From NCBI GenBank assembly GCA_018057825.1, contig JAGPCY010000019.1, positions 62,001 through 126,000 of the forward strand: a DNA stretch of 64,000 nt, written 5' to 3'. The notes under the pieces were generated by a model, which worked only from the letters and a program-made list of their open reading frames with translations, searched no databases and was not told the DNA's origin. Shown here piece by piece: positions 1-8,907 of this stretch. Source of the DNA: Kofleriaceae bacterium. GTDB lineage: Bacteria > Myxococcota_A > Polyangia > Haliangiales > Haliangiaceae. Position 1 is the first letter of the stretch; each line of letters starts with the position of its first letter. A program made the position numbers and the translations under genes.

Positions 1-2
1 AG

Positions 3-992
3 GTCGACGACGCCGGCGTGGTCCACCACGTCGTCGACGGACCGCTGCCGGCGATCGGCGCCACCGTCGCCGGCGAGGTCGCGTGGCCGCGGCGCCGCTT
101 GCACATGGCGCTGCACACCGGCCAGCACCTCTTGTCGCGCGCGCTGATCGAGGCCGCGGGCGCGCCCACAGTGTCGGCCCGCCTCGGCGCCGAGGCCACG
201 ATCGACGTCACCCGCGACGCGATCCCCGAGCGCGAGCTGGCCGCGGCCGAGGCCCTGGCCAACCAGATCATCGACGACGACGTCGACGTGCGCGCCTGGT
301 TCCCGGAGCCCGACGAGCTGGCCGCGCTGCCGCTGCGCCGCGAGCCCAAGGTCGAGCGCGAGATCCGCGTGGTGGCGATCGGCGACTTCGACGTGTCGCC
401 GTGCGGCGGCACCCACTGCACGCGGACCGGCCAGCTCGGCGCGATCCGGATCGTCGCGACCGAGCGCTACAAGGGCATGACCCGCGTGACCTTCGCGGCC
501 GGGGCGCGGACCCGCGAGCTCTTGGGCAGCCAGGCCACCGCCCTCGGCGAGGTGGCGCGGGCGCTGTCGTGTGGGCCCCTCGACGTGCCGGCGGTGGTCG
601 ACAAGCTGCGGCGCTCGCTGACCGAGGCCCGCGCCGACGCCGTCGCCGTGCGCGAGCGCCTGGCCCTTGCCTTGGCCGCGGTCCACGCGCCGGTCGCCGG
701 GCCGGGCCGGGTCGCGCTCACCGTCGACGAGGTCGCGCTCTTGCGACCGCTGGCCGCCGCCCTCGGACGCCGCGGGCGCGATGCGCTCCTCGCCGCCGCC
801 ACCGCCGACGGCTGGCAGGTGCTCCTGGCCCGCGCCGACGGCTCGGCCCTCGACTGCGGCGCGCTGTGGAAGCGCCTGGCCGCGGCGGCCGGCGGACGCG
901 GCGGTGGCAAGCCGACCCACGCCGAGGGCCGGCTCCCGGCCGGCCTCGACTGGACCGCGGCGCTGACCGCCGCCCTCGGTGAGGCCGGATGA
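3..992 (+). CDS. Alanyl-tRNA editing protein (AlaX-like), 5' partial
   Basis: The reading frame is open to the left edge, so the N-terminus lies outside the window. The visible part starts in the end of the AlaRS-like N-terminal region, followed by the HxxxH motif HTGQH and the later SPCGGTHC motif. Together these give the zinc site of the alanyl/threonyl-tRNA synthetase second additional domain. The family hydrolyses Ser-tRNA(Ala) and Gly-tRNA(Ala) in trans, protecting translation fidelity. The roughly 150 residues after the editing domain resemble a DHHA1-type C-terminal extension, as in the longer AlaX forms. There is no aminoacylation domain in the visible part, although the missing N-terminus leaves that formally open. 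The stop overlaps the start of the next gene by four bases. Confidence 0.82.
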   Translation, partial: VDDAGVVHHVVDGPLPAIGATVAGEVAWPRRRLHMALHTGQHLLSRALIEAAGAPTVSARLGAEATIDVTRDAIPERELAAAEALANQIIDDDVDVRAWFPEPDELAALPLRREPKVEREIRVVAIGDFDVSPCGGTHCTRTGQLGAIRIVATERYKGMTRVTFAAGARTRELLGSQATALGEVARALSCGPLDVPAVVDKLRRSLTEARADAVAVRERLALALAAVHAPVAGPGRVALTVDEVALLRPLAAALGRRGRDALLAAATADGWQVLLARADGSALDCGALWKRLAAAAGGRGGGKPTHAEGRLPAGLDWTAALTAALGEAG

Positions 993-1396
993 CCTCGCCC
1001 GCGCCGCCGCAGCCGATCGTCCTCTACGACGGCACCTGCGGGCTGTGCCATCGCTCGGTGCGCTGGCTCCTGCGCCGCGATCGCGGTCGGCTGTGGTACG
1101 CGCCGCTCCAGGGCGAGACCGCGGCCGCCCTGCGCGCGCGCTTGCCGATCCCCACCGACCTGGCGTCGGTGGTGCTGGTCGACGGCGATCGCGTCCACCT
1201 GCGCAGCAAGGTCTTCCTCCACGCCGCGCGCCACCTGACCCGCCCGTGGCGCTGGGCCTACGCGCTGCGCTGGCTCCCCGCGTGGCCCCTCGACCTCGGC
1301 TACCGGCTGGTCGCCCGCGTGCGCTACCGGCTGTTCGGCCGCTACGACACCTGCCAGCGCCCGACCGCCGACGAGCGCGCCCAGCTCTTGCCGTAG
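989..1396 (+). CDS. DCC family thiol-disulfide oxidoreductase (DUF393)
   Basis: This 135-residue protein opens with the family signature YDGTCGLC, with the two cysteines at residues 17 and 20 in a CxxC arrangement. The DCC family is thioredoxin-like and predicted to act in thiol-disulfide exchange; natural substrates are mostly unknown. No signal peptide is visible, so it is probably cytoplasmic. The ATG overlaps the stop of the AlaX-like gene (ATGA), so the two are likely translated together. It converges on the vWA lipoprotein gene with only eight bases between the two stop codons. Confidence 0.85.
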   Translation: MTSPAPPQPIVLYDGTCGLCHRSVRWLLRRDRGRLWYAPLQGETAAALRARLPIPTDLASVVLVDGDRVHLRSKVFLHAARHLTRPWRWAYALRWLPAWPLDLGYRLVARVRYRLFGRYDTCQRPTADERAQLLP

Positions 1397-1404
1397 CGCC
1401 GCGC

Positions 1405-3060
1405 TCAGCGCGCGACCGCGGCGGCGGTCGTGACGCCCTCGCCGCGCAGCGCCCGGGCCCGCTCGATCATCGCGACCAGCTCGCGCCGCGCCGGATCGCC
1501 GCCGGCGTTGGCGCGCGCGACCGCGGCGATCTCGGCCAGCGACCAGCGCGCCGCGTCCTCGCCACCGCGCAGGACGTCGGCGAACGCCGCCACCGCCACC
1601 GCGAACCGCAGATCGGCCGGCGCGGTGTCGAAGCGATCGGCCGGGCCGCCCTTCATCGCGAAGCTCGCCTCGGTGGCGGCCGACGCCGGGCCCGCCTCGG
1701 GCCGCTTGTGCCGGACCTGCACCCGCCCGAGCGGCGTGGCCGGCGTGGCCGCGGCGGTGAGCTGCACCTCGTAGAGCGCGGTCACCTGGTGGCCGGCGCC
1801 GACCTCGCCGGCGTCGACCGCGTCGACCCGGAAGTCGTCGTCCGCGATCGCGCGGTTCTCGTAGCCGAGCAGGCGGTAGCGCGCGACCACCGCCGGATCG
1901 AACTCGACCTGGAGCTTCACGTCGCGCGCCACCAGCTCCACCATCGCCACCAGATCGGTGGTGAACAGCCGGGTCGCCGCAGCCGCGCTGTCGACGTAGA
2001 AGTTGTTGCCGTCGCCGCGATCGCCGAGCTGCTCCATCAGGTCGGCGCGGTAGTTGCCCATGCCGAAGCCGATGGTCGAGAGCGTGATCCCAGCCCGACG
2101 ACCGTCATCGATGATCGCCAGCATCTCGTCGAGCGACGTCGGACCGACGTTGGCGTCGCCGTCGGACAGGACCACCACGCGACTGCCGACGCCGGGCCGG
2201 CGCGCCGCCATCGCCTGCTGGTACGCCAGGGCCAACCCCGAGCCCATCGCGGTCGAGCCGTCGGCGCGCAGCCGCTTGATCGCCGACGCGATGCGCGCGC
2301 GCTCGCGCCCCGAGGTCGGCGGCAGCACGACCTCGGTCCACCCGGCGTAGGTCACGAGCGCGATCGTGTCGTCGGCACGGAGCTCGCCGACCATCGCGGT
2401 CAGCGCGGCGCGCGCGAGCCCGAGCTTGTCGGGCGAGTCCATCGAGCCCGACACGTCGACCAGGAACACCAGGTTCATCGGCGCCCGAGTCGCCGCGGTC
2501 TTGCCGGCGGTCGCGACCCCGACCCGCACGATGTGATGGCGCGCCACCAGGGGCGATGGCGCGGCGTCCATCACCACCGCGAAGGGCTGCCCAGGGGCCG
2601 GCGCCGGGAAGCGGTAGCGGAACGCGTTCACGAACTCCTCGACGCGGACCGCGGCCCGGGGCGGCAGGTTGCCGCCGTCGAGGGACCGGCGCGTATAGGT
2701 GTACGACGCGGTGTCGACGTCGGCGGCGAAGGTCGAGCGCGGGTCGAGCGCGGTCTCGACCCACGGGTTGGGCGCATAGACCGCGTGGCTATCCCCATCC
2801 GGCGTCGGCGCCGCACCCCCGACGTCGGTGGCGACCGCTGGCGTGGGAGCGACCGCGACCGGAGCGACCACCGTCGGCGCCACGGTCGGCGACGGCGCGG
2901 TCGGCGGCGGCGCCGACGCCGTGGACTCCGCGGCGACCGCGACCGGGGGCGGCAAGGGCAGCGGGCCGGCGATCCGTTGGACCGAGCGACCAGGGGCGTG
3001 GCGGCCGGCGCAAGCCGACACGAGGACAGACGTAGCCAGAACCAGAGCGCGGGCGCGCAT
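1405..3060 (-). CDS. von Willebrand factor A domain lipoprotein (YfbK-like)
   Basis: This 551-residue protein begins with a lipoprotein signal peptide ending LVSAC (Cys17). A low-complexity Ala/Pro/Thr linker of about 70 residues follows. Next come the vWA-associated N-terminal region (VDTASYTYTRR) and a vWA domain with an intact MIDAS motif DVSGSMD starting near residue 202. A C-terminal region resembles the DUF3520 part of E. coli YfbK. Such proteins bind metal-dependent ligands at the cell envelope; the ligand is unknown. A GGAGG Shine-Dalgarno sequence lies seven bases before the ATG. It is 126 bases downstream of the KamA gene on the same strand. Confidence 0.85.
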   Translation of the reverse strand: MRARALVLATSVLVSACAGRHAPGRSVQRIAGPLPLPPPVAVAAESTASAPPPTAPSPTVAPTVVAPVAVAPTPAVATDVGGAAPTPDGDSHAVYAPNPWVETALDPRSTFAADVDTASYTYTRRSLDGGNLPPRAAVRVEEFVNAFRYRFPAPAPGQPFAVVMDAAPSPLVARHHIVRVGVATAGKTAATRAPMNLVFLVDVSGSMDSPDKLGLARAALTAMVGELRADDTIALVTYAGWTEVVLPPTSGRERARIASAIKRLRADGSTAMGSGLALAYQQAMAARRPGVGSRVVVLSDGDANVGPTSLDEMLAIIDDGRRAGITLSTIGFGMGNYRADLMEQLGDRGDGNNFYVDSAAAATRLFTTDLVAMVELVARDVKLQVEFDPAVVARYRLLGYENRAIADDDFRVDAVDAGEVGAGHQVTALYEVQLTAAATPATPLGRVQVRHKRPEAGPASAATEASFAMKGGPADRFDTAPADLRFAVAVAAFADVLRGGEDAARWSLAEIAAVARANAGGDPARRELVAMIERARALRGEGVTTAAAVAR

Positions 3061-3186
3061 GGAGGAACCTCCGACGAGGGGTGGGCCACGCGCGGGCGCG
3101 CGTGGGGCGGGCGCAGCGAGCGCCGCAGCCGTCGCCGAAGAAACGCCACACCCCGGCGCCGCTTACACGGCCGCCGCGCCGCTGCG

Positions 3187-4620
3187 CTACAGGTTGTGGC
3201 CGAGCTTGATCGAGCTGGCGTGAGCGCTGGCTGCCGCCGCGCCTCGCGCCGCCGCCACCGCCGCCGCGACCATCGCGTCCTGCTCGGCCGGGATCTTCCA
3301 CCGCGCCTGGATCTCCGGCGCCAGGGTGTCGATCGGATCGTAGTACAGGAAGTAGCCCGGCTTCACCGACGGCGCGGCGTACACCGAGATGCCGGAGTCG
3401 CGGTCGTAGTGCTCGAAGCTGTGGACCACGCGCTTGCCGCCGCCGCCCGGCGCGTCGCACACGAAGGTCGGGGTGTGGAAGCCCGCCGTCGAGCCGCGCA
3501 CGCACTTCTCGAGATCGACCGCGGTCTGCACCGTGGTCCGCAGGTCCTCGACGCCCTTCACCAGATCGTGGACGTAGACGTAGTACGGGTGGACGTTGCA
3601 GTAGCCCAGGCGCTTGACCAGGAGCTGCATGGTCGCGATGGTGTCGTTGACCCCGCGCTGCAAGACCGCCTGGTTGCGCACGATCACGCCGCGCTCGAAC
3701 AGCCGGTTGAGGCCGCGCCGGGTGATCGCGGTCAGCTCGCGCGGGTGGTTGAAGTGGGTGTGCAGCACCACCTCTTTGTGGAGCTTGCGGCCGCGCTCGA
3801 CGATCGCGGTCAGCGCGTCGACCCACTCGTCGTCGGTGATGAGCTTCATCGGCATCACCGCCGGCCCCTTGGTCGCGAAGCGGATGCGCCGGACGTTGTC
3901 GCAGTCGAGCAGCGCGTTGCCGATCAGCGTGATCTGCCGGGCCTTGAGCTGATAGCTGTCGCCGCCCGACACCACGATGTCCTCGAGCTCGGGCCGGCTC
4001 TTGATATAGGTGAAGGCCCTGGCCCAGCGATCCTCCGTCGCCTTGAGCGAGACCTTCTCGACCTCGTCGGTGTCGACCCCGACCGCGTAGCTGCGGGTGC
4101 AGAACCGGCAGTACACCGGGCAGGTGTCGAGGGCCAAAAACAGCGCCTTGTCGGGATAGCGGTGGGTCAGCCCCGGCACCGGCGCGTCGGCCTGCTCGTG
4201 CAGCGAGTCGAGGGTCAGCTTGGGGTGATCGGGCAGGAGCCGCGACGCCACCGGCACGAACTGCCGGCGCAGCGGATCGCCGTAGGGATCATCCCAGTCG
4301 ATCAGCGACAGGAGGTACGGCGAGACCCGGAGCGACATCGGCGCCCGGCGGAAGCCCTCGGCGACGTCGTCGATGAAGCTCTGCGGCACCAGGTCCTGGA
4401 CCGCGGCCAGGAGCTTGGCCGGGTTGGTGATCGAGCTCTTGGCCTGCCACTGGTGATCGAGGAAGGTCGCGGCGTCGATCCCGCGGTAGGCCGGGATGCG
4501 TTGCCAGAACTCACCGTCCTGCAGGTCCTTGTAGGCGAGCGAGGACGGATCGACGGCCGGCTTCAGGTGGACGATGGCATCATCGGCAGGCGCGCGGCCG
4601 ATGGTCTTGAGCGTATCCAT
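3187..4620 (-). CDS. kamA: KamA family radical SAM aminomutase
   Basis: This 477-residue protein matches lysine 2,3-aminomutase/glutamate 2,3-aminomutase relatives. The radical SAM cysteines are C167, C171 and C174 (CPVYCRFC). The PLP lysine is probably K396 in the PGGGGK motif, followed by a conserved C-terminal FEHYDR segment. The family moves the alpha-amino group to the beta carbon using SAM, a 4Fe-4S cluster and PLP. The substrate (lysine, glutamate or another amino acid) cannot be decided from the sequence alone. No partner genes for lysine fermentation or for the EF-P beta-lysylation system are adjacent. A GGAG motif lies five bases before the ATG. Confidence 0.88.
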   Translation of the reverse strand: MDTLKTIGRAPADDAIVHLKPAVDPSSLAYKDLQDGEFWQRIPAYRGIDAATFLDHQWQAKSSITNPAKLLAAVQDLVPQSFIDDVAEGFRRAPMSLRVSPYLLSLIDWDDPYGDPLRRQFVPVASRLLPDHPKLTLDSLHEQADAPVPGLTHRYPDKALFLALDTCPVYCRFCTRSYAVGVDTDEVEKVSLKATEDRWARAFTYIKSRPELEDIVVSGGDSYQLKARQITLIGNALLDCDNVRRIRFATKGPAVMPMKLITDDEWVDALTAIVERGRKLHKEVVLHTHFNHPRELTAITRRGLNRLFERGVIVRNQAVLQRGVNDTIATMQLLVKRLGYCNVHPYYVYVHDLVKGVEDLRTTVQTAVDLEKCVRGSTAGFHTPTFVCDAPGGGGKRVVHSFEHYDRDSGISVYAAPSVKPGYFLYYDPIDTLAPEIQARWKIPAEQDAMVAAAVAAARGAAAASAHASSIKLGHNL

Positions 4621-4792
4621 GGGGGCTCCGAGGTCGCGAGGCGGTGGCGTGCGGTCGTGAGATCAGGGTCTCACGCCCGGACGTCAGGCATGTGCGGGAC
4701 CGAGCCGTTGCAGTACCACATGGCGCGCGCATCATATGCGGCCTTCCCGGTTGCGCAAGCCCCAACCGCCGCGAGCGGCGGCCCGCCGGCCC

Positions 4793-4798
4793 TATAGT
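4793..4798 (+). promoter_or_regulatory. Candidate -10 element (TATAGT), AraC-type gene
   Basis: TATAGT ends six bases before the GTG chosen for the AraC-type gene. No good -35 hexamer is visible at 16-18 bases. The geometry would give a leaderless or nearly leaderless transcript, a pattern also seen before several other first genes in this window. Confidence 0.45.
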
Positions 4799-4804
4799 CG
4801 CGCC

Positions 4805-5695
4805 GTGTACGAGCTGCGCGCCCCGGCCCCGGACCTCGCCCGCTTCATCGACACCTACTGGTTCGTCGGCGCCGACCGGCCCGAGCCCTTCGACCTGCGG
4901 GTCGACGTCTTCGTCGACGGCCGCGCCGATCTGATCTTCAACTTCGGCGCCCCGTACCACCGCGAGGTGATCGGCGGGCCCCGGCGGCGGCTGACCCGCA
5001 GCAACCTCGACGCCCAGCGCCTGGTGCCGATCCGCATCCTCCAGGCCGGCCGGCTGCGCCTCGCCGGGGTGCGGTTCCACCTCGGCGGGCTCGGCCGCTT
5101 CGCCCGCACGCCCCTGGCCGCGTCGACCGGCACCACCCGGGCGCCCCAGGTCGCCCTCGGCCGCGCCGCCGTCGAGCTGGAGGCCGCGCTGCGCGACGCG
5201 GTCGGCGCCGACGCGCAGGCTCGGCTCCTCGACGGGTTCTTCCGCGCCCAGCTCACCGATCGCCCGGGCTACGACGCCTTCGCCCGGAGCCTGGCGCGCG
5301 CGGTCGCCGATCGAGGCGCAGCCCGCCTCGGCGCCCTGGCCGACGCCGCCGGCACCAGCGGGCGCCAGGTCGAGCGGCTGTTCGCGCGCTACCTCGGCCT
5401 GTCGCCGCGGGCCCTGGCCCGGGTGCTGCGCTTCCAGGACGCGCTGCGGATGCTCATGCGCGACGACGCGCGGACCCTGGCCGCGGTCGCCGCCGACGCC
5501 GGCTACTTCGATCAGGCCCACTTCATCCGCGACTTCCGGCAGATGACCGGCGGCGTGCCGCGCGGCTACCGCGGCTACTTCCCCGTCGATGGCCCGGCGG
5601 ACTTCGCGCCCAACGTGGTCGCGTTCGTACAAGATCGCGCGGACCGCCCGCGGTACCAGCGTCGTCGCACGGGGCGCGCCGCCCCACGACGATGA
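4805..5695 (+). CDS. AraC family transcriptional regulator
   Basis: The C-terminal part carries a two-helix-turn-helix AraC DNA-binding domain. Its second helix region reads LAAVAADAGYFDQAHFIRDFRQMTGGVPRGY, a typical AraC signature shown here only as a description of the segment ending near residue 270. The N-terminal ~150 residues resemble the sensor domain of DUF6597-type regulators (YELRAPAPDLARFIDTYWFV). The GTG at 4805 is preferred over an upstream ATG at 4736, because the homologous part starts here and a TATAGT hexamer sits six bases upstream. The next gene begins nine bases after the stop, so it probably heads a three-gene operon. Confidence 0.83.
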   Translation: MYELRAPAPDLARFIDTYWFVGADRPEPFDLRVDVFVDGRADLIFNFGAPYHREVIGGPRRRLTRSNLDAQRLVPIRILQAGRLRLAGVRFHLGGLGRFARTPLAASTGTTRAPQVALGRAAVELEAALRDAVGADAQARLLDGFFRAQLTDRPGYDAFARSLARAVADRGAARLGALADAAGTSGRQVERLFARYLGLSPRALARVLRFQDALRMLMRDDARTLAAVAADAGYFDQAHFIRDFRQMTGGVPRGYRGYFPVDGPADFAPNVVAFVQDRADRPRYQRRRTGRAAPRR

Positions 5696-5704
5696 GAGGT
5701 CCCG

Positions 5705-6142
5705 ATGGCAACTCCACGCTCCACGCGCGCCGCGCAAGGCGCCGGCACCGCGGCCGATCCCTGGCGGCTCAAGACCCCGCCCCACACCGCCGACTTCACC
5801 GCGTACCTCGATCGCGAGGCCACGCCGCCGGTCCTGGTCTGTCAGGTCGGCACCACGCGCCTGACCTACCTGGCCCGGATCCTCGACGATCTGCACGCCA
5901 TGCTGGTCGCCCACGGCGACTGGATGCCGCTCGGCGCCGCCGATGAACAGAAGCCCGCCGCCGCCGGCACCGTCGAGGCCTGGGGCCGCGCGCCGACCAA
6001 CCCCGTCGGCGGCTGGTACGGCCAGCGCAAGGGCTACCGCGGCCGCGTCGGCATGTACGTGCCGCCGATCCTCGAGGCCCTCGGCCGAGTCGAGCTCGAG
6101 CATCTGCCGCGCAACAACCGCGTGCGGGCGGTCGCGCGATGA
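5705..6142 (+). CDS. Conserved protein of unknown function, 145 aa
   Basis: This small soluble protein has a recognisable conserved pattern: DPWRLKTPPHTADF near the N-terminus, a central CQVGTT segment and a long motif around HGDWMPLGAADEQKPA followed by NPVGGWYG. I recall this pattern from widespread uncharacterised bacterial proteins but cannot name a biochemical role. A GAGAGG Shine-Dalgarno sequence lies just before the ATG. It is nine bases after the AraC-type gene and overlaps the SRPBCC gene by four bases, so the three are probably co-transcribed. Confidence 0.75.
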   Translation: MATPRSTRAAQGAGTAADPWRLKTPPHTADFTAYLDREATPPVLVCQVGTTRLTYLARILDDLHAMLVAHGDWMPLGAADEQKPAAAGTVEAWGRAPTNPVGGWYGQRKGYRGRVGMYVPPILEALGRVELEHLPRNNRVRAVAR

Positions 6143-6615
6143 GCGGCCCCACGAGCCCTCGCGCGGTGTGCGAGCGCCAGGCCACGACGTTCTCGCTGCG
6201 CTACGCCGTCGCGATCGAGCTGGCCGCGCCGCCCGCCGCGGTGTGGGCGCGCCTCACCGACCTCGACGCGTTCCCACGCTGGAACTCCACCGTCACCCGC
6301 ATCGCCGGCCAGCTCGCCGTCGGGCAGCGCCTGACGATCGAGGTGCCGATCGCCCCCGGCCGCCGCTTCCGGCCCAAGGTCGTCGAGCTCGTCCCCGGCG
6401 AGCGCATGGTCTGGCGCGACGGGTTCTTCCCGATGTTCCAGGGCACCCGGACCTTCACCCTCACCCCGGGCGGCGCCGGCACGCGCTTCGCCATGGCGGA
6501 GGTCTTTCGCGGCCTGATGCTGCCGCTGGCCCGACGCGCCCTGCCCGACTTCGGGCCGGTGTTCGATCGCTACGCCGCCGACCTCAAGGCCGCGTGCGAG
6601 GTCCCCGATCGCTGA
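6139..6615 (+). CDS. SRPBCC family protein (START-like ligand-binding fold)
   Basis: This 158-residue protein has the SRPBCC layout: an early strand (AVAIELAAPPAAVWARLTDLDAFPRWNS cannot be given in full; the key features are AAVW and FPRWNS), then alternating beta strands and a C-terminal amphipathic helix. Members bind hydrophobic ligands, or act as cyclases or co-chaperones; the ligand here is unknown. The start overlaps the preceding stop (ATGA), so it is translationally coupled to the AraC-headed operon. Confidence 0.78.
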   Translation: MSGPTSPRAVCERQATTFSLRYAVAIELAAPPAAVWARLTDLDAFPRWNSTVTRIAGQLAVGQRLTIEVPIAPGRRFRPKVVELVPGERMVWRDGFFPMFQGTRTFTLTPGGAGTRFAMAEVFRGLMLPLARRALPDFGPVFDRYAADLKAACEVPDR

Positions 6616-6640
6616 CGGCGAGCGGGCCGGCCCCGGGGGC

Positions 6641-6892
6641 TCACTCGGTCTCGTGGACGTGGGCCGCCTGGGCCGCGCCCAGGAGCACCGGCGGCAGCTT
6701 CTTGGCGTCGAGCCGGACCTTGCCATCGTGGGCCGCGGCGATCTCCGGCCCGGTCAGGGTGAAGTCCCCCGCGCCCTCGATGTAGATCACGATGTGGTCC
6801 TTGGCGACCGCGCGCACCGCGCCGATCTCCTCCCCGCCCTCGTCGAGGAACACCTGATCGCCAACTTCGATGTAGAAGGTGCGTAGCGGCAT
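6641..6892 (-). CDS. Small unknown protein, 83 aa
   Basis: The ATG at 6892 gives a compact acidic-basic 83-residue protein beginning MPLRTFYIEVGDQVF. Alternating short strands (FYIEVGDQVFLDE, AVRAVAKDHIVIYIE, FTLTGPEI) suggest a small beta-barrel fold, perhaps PRC-barrel-like, but no family motif is certain. Codon use fits a real gene better than the longer upstream extension of the same frame. It converges on the SRPBCC operon. Confidence 0.6.
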   Translation of the reverse strand: MPLRTFYIEVGDQVFLDEGGEEIGAVRAVAKDHIVIYIEGAGDFTLTGPEIAAAHDGKVRLDAKKLPPVLLGAAQAAHVHETE

Positions 6893-7027
6893 ACCCCGAC
6901 GGTGCCACGGCCCCGCCCCGCGCGCGAGCGCCTCCGGCGTGGGCCCTTGCCGCAGGCCCCACGTCCCCCGATGATCGACGTGCGCGCACCTGTCGCGACG
7001 GCCGGCGAGGTGAGGCACCCTAGGGTC

Positions 7028-7336
7028 ATGGCTCGCAAGACTGCCCGCGCTCCCGCGCCGGTCCAGACCGAACGCTCCGATTGGCTGCGGTCGCTGACCG
7101 ATCACATGCGCTACGAGGTCCCGGTCGGCTGCCAGTGGCTCATCCACTACGTCAAGCTGGGCGACATCGTCAGCCCGCGGCGTCACTTCCGCGGTCCGGG
7201 CCTCGACTATCGCCTCACCGAGGCCGAGTTCCTGCGGCGGTTCGAGACCCCCGGCCGTTACTGGTTTGCGCCGCTCACCGCCGCGGGCAAGCGCATGCGC
7301 CGCGTGATGGCGTACTACGACCGCCCGGCGACGTGA
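7028..7336 (+). CDS. Small unknown protein, 102 aa
   Basis: The ATG at 7028 gives a 102-residue basic protein with a coherent central part (EVPVGCQWLIHYVKLGD and YRLTEAEFLRRFE). No known domain is recognised. The preferred start removes a Pro/Arg-rich N-terminal extension typical of spurious upstream sequence. It stands alone between a divergent small gene and the lipase gene. The 206 bases after it contain a short direct repeat, GGCGCCGGCGATCAC, twice near 7384-7412. Confidence 0.55.
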   Translation: MARKTARAPAPVQTERSDWLRSLTDHMRYEVPVGCQWLIHYVKLGDIVSPRRHFRGPGLDYRLTEAEFLRRFETPGRYWFAPLTAAGKRMRRVMAYYDRPAT

Positions 7337-7542
7337 CCGCCGGGGCGCCGACCCCGGGGGCCGGGCACGGGCCCGCGCACGAGGGCGCCGGCGATCACGG
7401 CGCCGGCGATCACCGACGAAACGACTTGTTCAGACTCTGAACAGATCGCTCAACGCTCGTTCGCTCTGCGCAGCCGACCGCGAGCGCAAGACCGCGATCG
7501 CAGTGAGCCTCGCGTGGCGCTGGCTTTGCAAAGTCGGGAGCC

Positions 7543-8871
7543 ATGACCAACGCTCTCCGTCTCTCGGTCCCCTCCCGCGCGACGCGCTTGGCCTGGCTCG
7601 GCTGCGCGGCGGCGCTCCTCACCGCCTGTGTCGAGCCTGGCGACGACCCCGAGGCGCTCGAGGTCGCCGAGCGCGCGACCTTGGCCGGACCGATCCTGTC
7701 GCTGTCGACCACGATCGGCGAGGTCGGCGTGGCCGTCGGCGTCCGCCCCGACGCGACCGCGACCGGCGAGACCCACGGGGCGGTGTACGCCACGGTCGAC
7801 GAGATCAACCTGAACCAGCCGGGACAGCCCCTCTTGGCGGCGCTGCGCGACGCGGTGACCAAGCGGCGCCCGATCTTCCTCGAGTCCCACCACTGGAACC
7901 ACAAGAAGCTCGACGCCCTCGCGCGCTCCTTGTTCGGCCAGGCGGCGCTCGAGCCCGGCCCGAGCGCGCTCCTTCTGGCCGAATGGCGCGGCGCCGGCTG
8001 GGTGATCGTGCGCGACCACGCTCGGATCGCCGCGCGGCTCGGCGTCGCGACGCTCGACGAGCTCGCGCCGCGCTGGGAGCAGCCGGCCGAGCGGTTGACC
8101 CCGCCGACGCCGGTGAAGGCGGACGACCTCACCGACCTCGACGAGCGCGGCGCGCCGCCTCCGGCCCCGGATGCGACCGCGCGGCTGGGCGGCAGCACCA
8201 CGATCAGCTTCCTGGTGCCGTTCGCGCGCGCCGCCTACAACGACGACGCGATCGCCGGCTGGCGCCGCGGGTACCGGGCCGCCGACAAGGTCGTCACGAT
8301 CTGGGCCCGGACCGGCACCGACACCCCCGAGTGCGTCGTCGCGTGGCGAGGCTCGGCCACCGCGGGCGACTGGCTCGGCAACGTCGCCAACCAGCTCACC
8401 GCGCTCGGCATCGGCCTGCACAACCTGCCCTACGACTACGTCGACGTGCCGGTCGTCGGCGACTTCTATCACCACCGCTACACGAACCACGCCGACCAGC
8501 TCGACCAGGCCCTCACCAACCTCCGCTGCACCACCATCCACATGACCGGCCACAGCCTCGGCGGCGCCATGGCGATCTACACCGCGTACGCGTGGTACTG
8601 GACCGAGCCGCAGCTCTTCCGCCGCCTGGGCTGGCTGCGCGCGTTCAACCCGGCCCGCGTCGGCAACCAGCAGTTCGTGAATGACTACAACGCGCGCGTC
8701 GGCGGCGACACGTACACCGCGCTGTGCCGCGACGGCGACCCGGTCCAGCTCCTGCCCCTCGGCTTCGCGTCGCAGTGCTCGTATAACGGCGCCGCCGCGT
8801 CGTGGCTCATCCCGATCAAGAACCACCTGATGAAGTACTGGACCCAGTGCCAGAGCGGGACGAGCTGCTAG
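7543..8871 (+). CDS. Class 3 lipase-like lipoprotein
   Basis: This 442-residue protein begins with a lipoprotein signal peptide ending LLTAC, so it is probably exported and lipid-anchored. The C-terminal half is an alpha/beta hydrolase of the fungal lipase-like class 3 family. The nucleophile elbow is GHSLGGA with Ser338, preceded by a FVVAWRG-like strand (ECVVAWRGS). A late Asp (DGDPV) and the His of KNHLMKYW near the C-terminus could complete the triad. The ~180-residue N-terminal region is not a recognised domain. The likely role is extracellular ester or lipid hydrolysis, which suits a predatory or saprophytic lifestyle. Confidence 0.85.
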   Translation: MTNALRLSVPSRATRLAWLGCAAALLTACVEPGDDPEALEVAERATLAGPILSLSTTIGEVGVAVGVRPDATATGETHGAVYATVDEINLNQPGQPLLAALRDAVTKRRPIFLESHHWNHKKLDALARSLFGQAALEPGPSALLLAEWRGAGWVIVRDHARIAARLGVATLDELAPRWEQPAERLTPPTPVKADDLTDLDERGAPPPAPDATARLGGSTTISFLVPFARAAYNDDAIAGWRRGYRAADKVVTIWARTGTDTPECVVAWRGSATAGDWLGNVANQLTALGIGLHNLPYDYVDVPVVGDFYHHRYTNHADQLDQALTNLRCTTIHMTGHSLGGAMAIYTAYAWYWTEPQLFRRLGWLRAFNPARVGNQQFVNDYNARVGGDTYTALCRDGDPVQLLPLGFASQCSYNGAAASWLIPIKNHLMKYWTQCQSGTSC

Positions 8872-8888
8872 TCGAGCACGCGGCAGGC

Positions 8889-8905
8889 GGCGTCCCATCG
8901 ACGCC
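8889..8905. terminator. Possible hairpin between convergent genes
   Basis: GGCGTC and GACGCC form a 6-bp stem with a 5-base loop in the 36-base gap between the convergent lipase and unknown genes. There is no T-run on either side, so this is only a weak terminator candidate. Confidence 0.25.
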
Positions 8906-8907
8906 CG

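Noticed and set aside
979-4797. A 1272-codon plus-strand open frame antisense to the vWA and KamA genes
   Set aside because: Arg/Gly/Ala/His-rich composition typical of an antisense frame in GC-rich DNA; the minus-strand genes in this span have clear domains.
7021-7026. TAGGGT as a -10 element of the 7028 gene
   Set aside because: It ends only one base before the ATG, which does not fit the 6-7 base spacing seen elsewhere.
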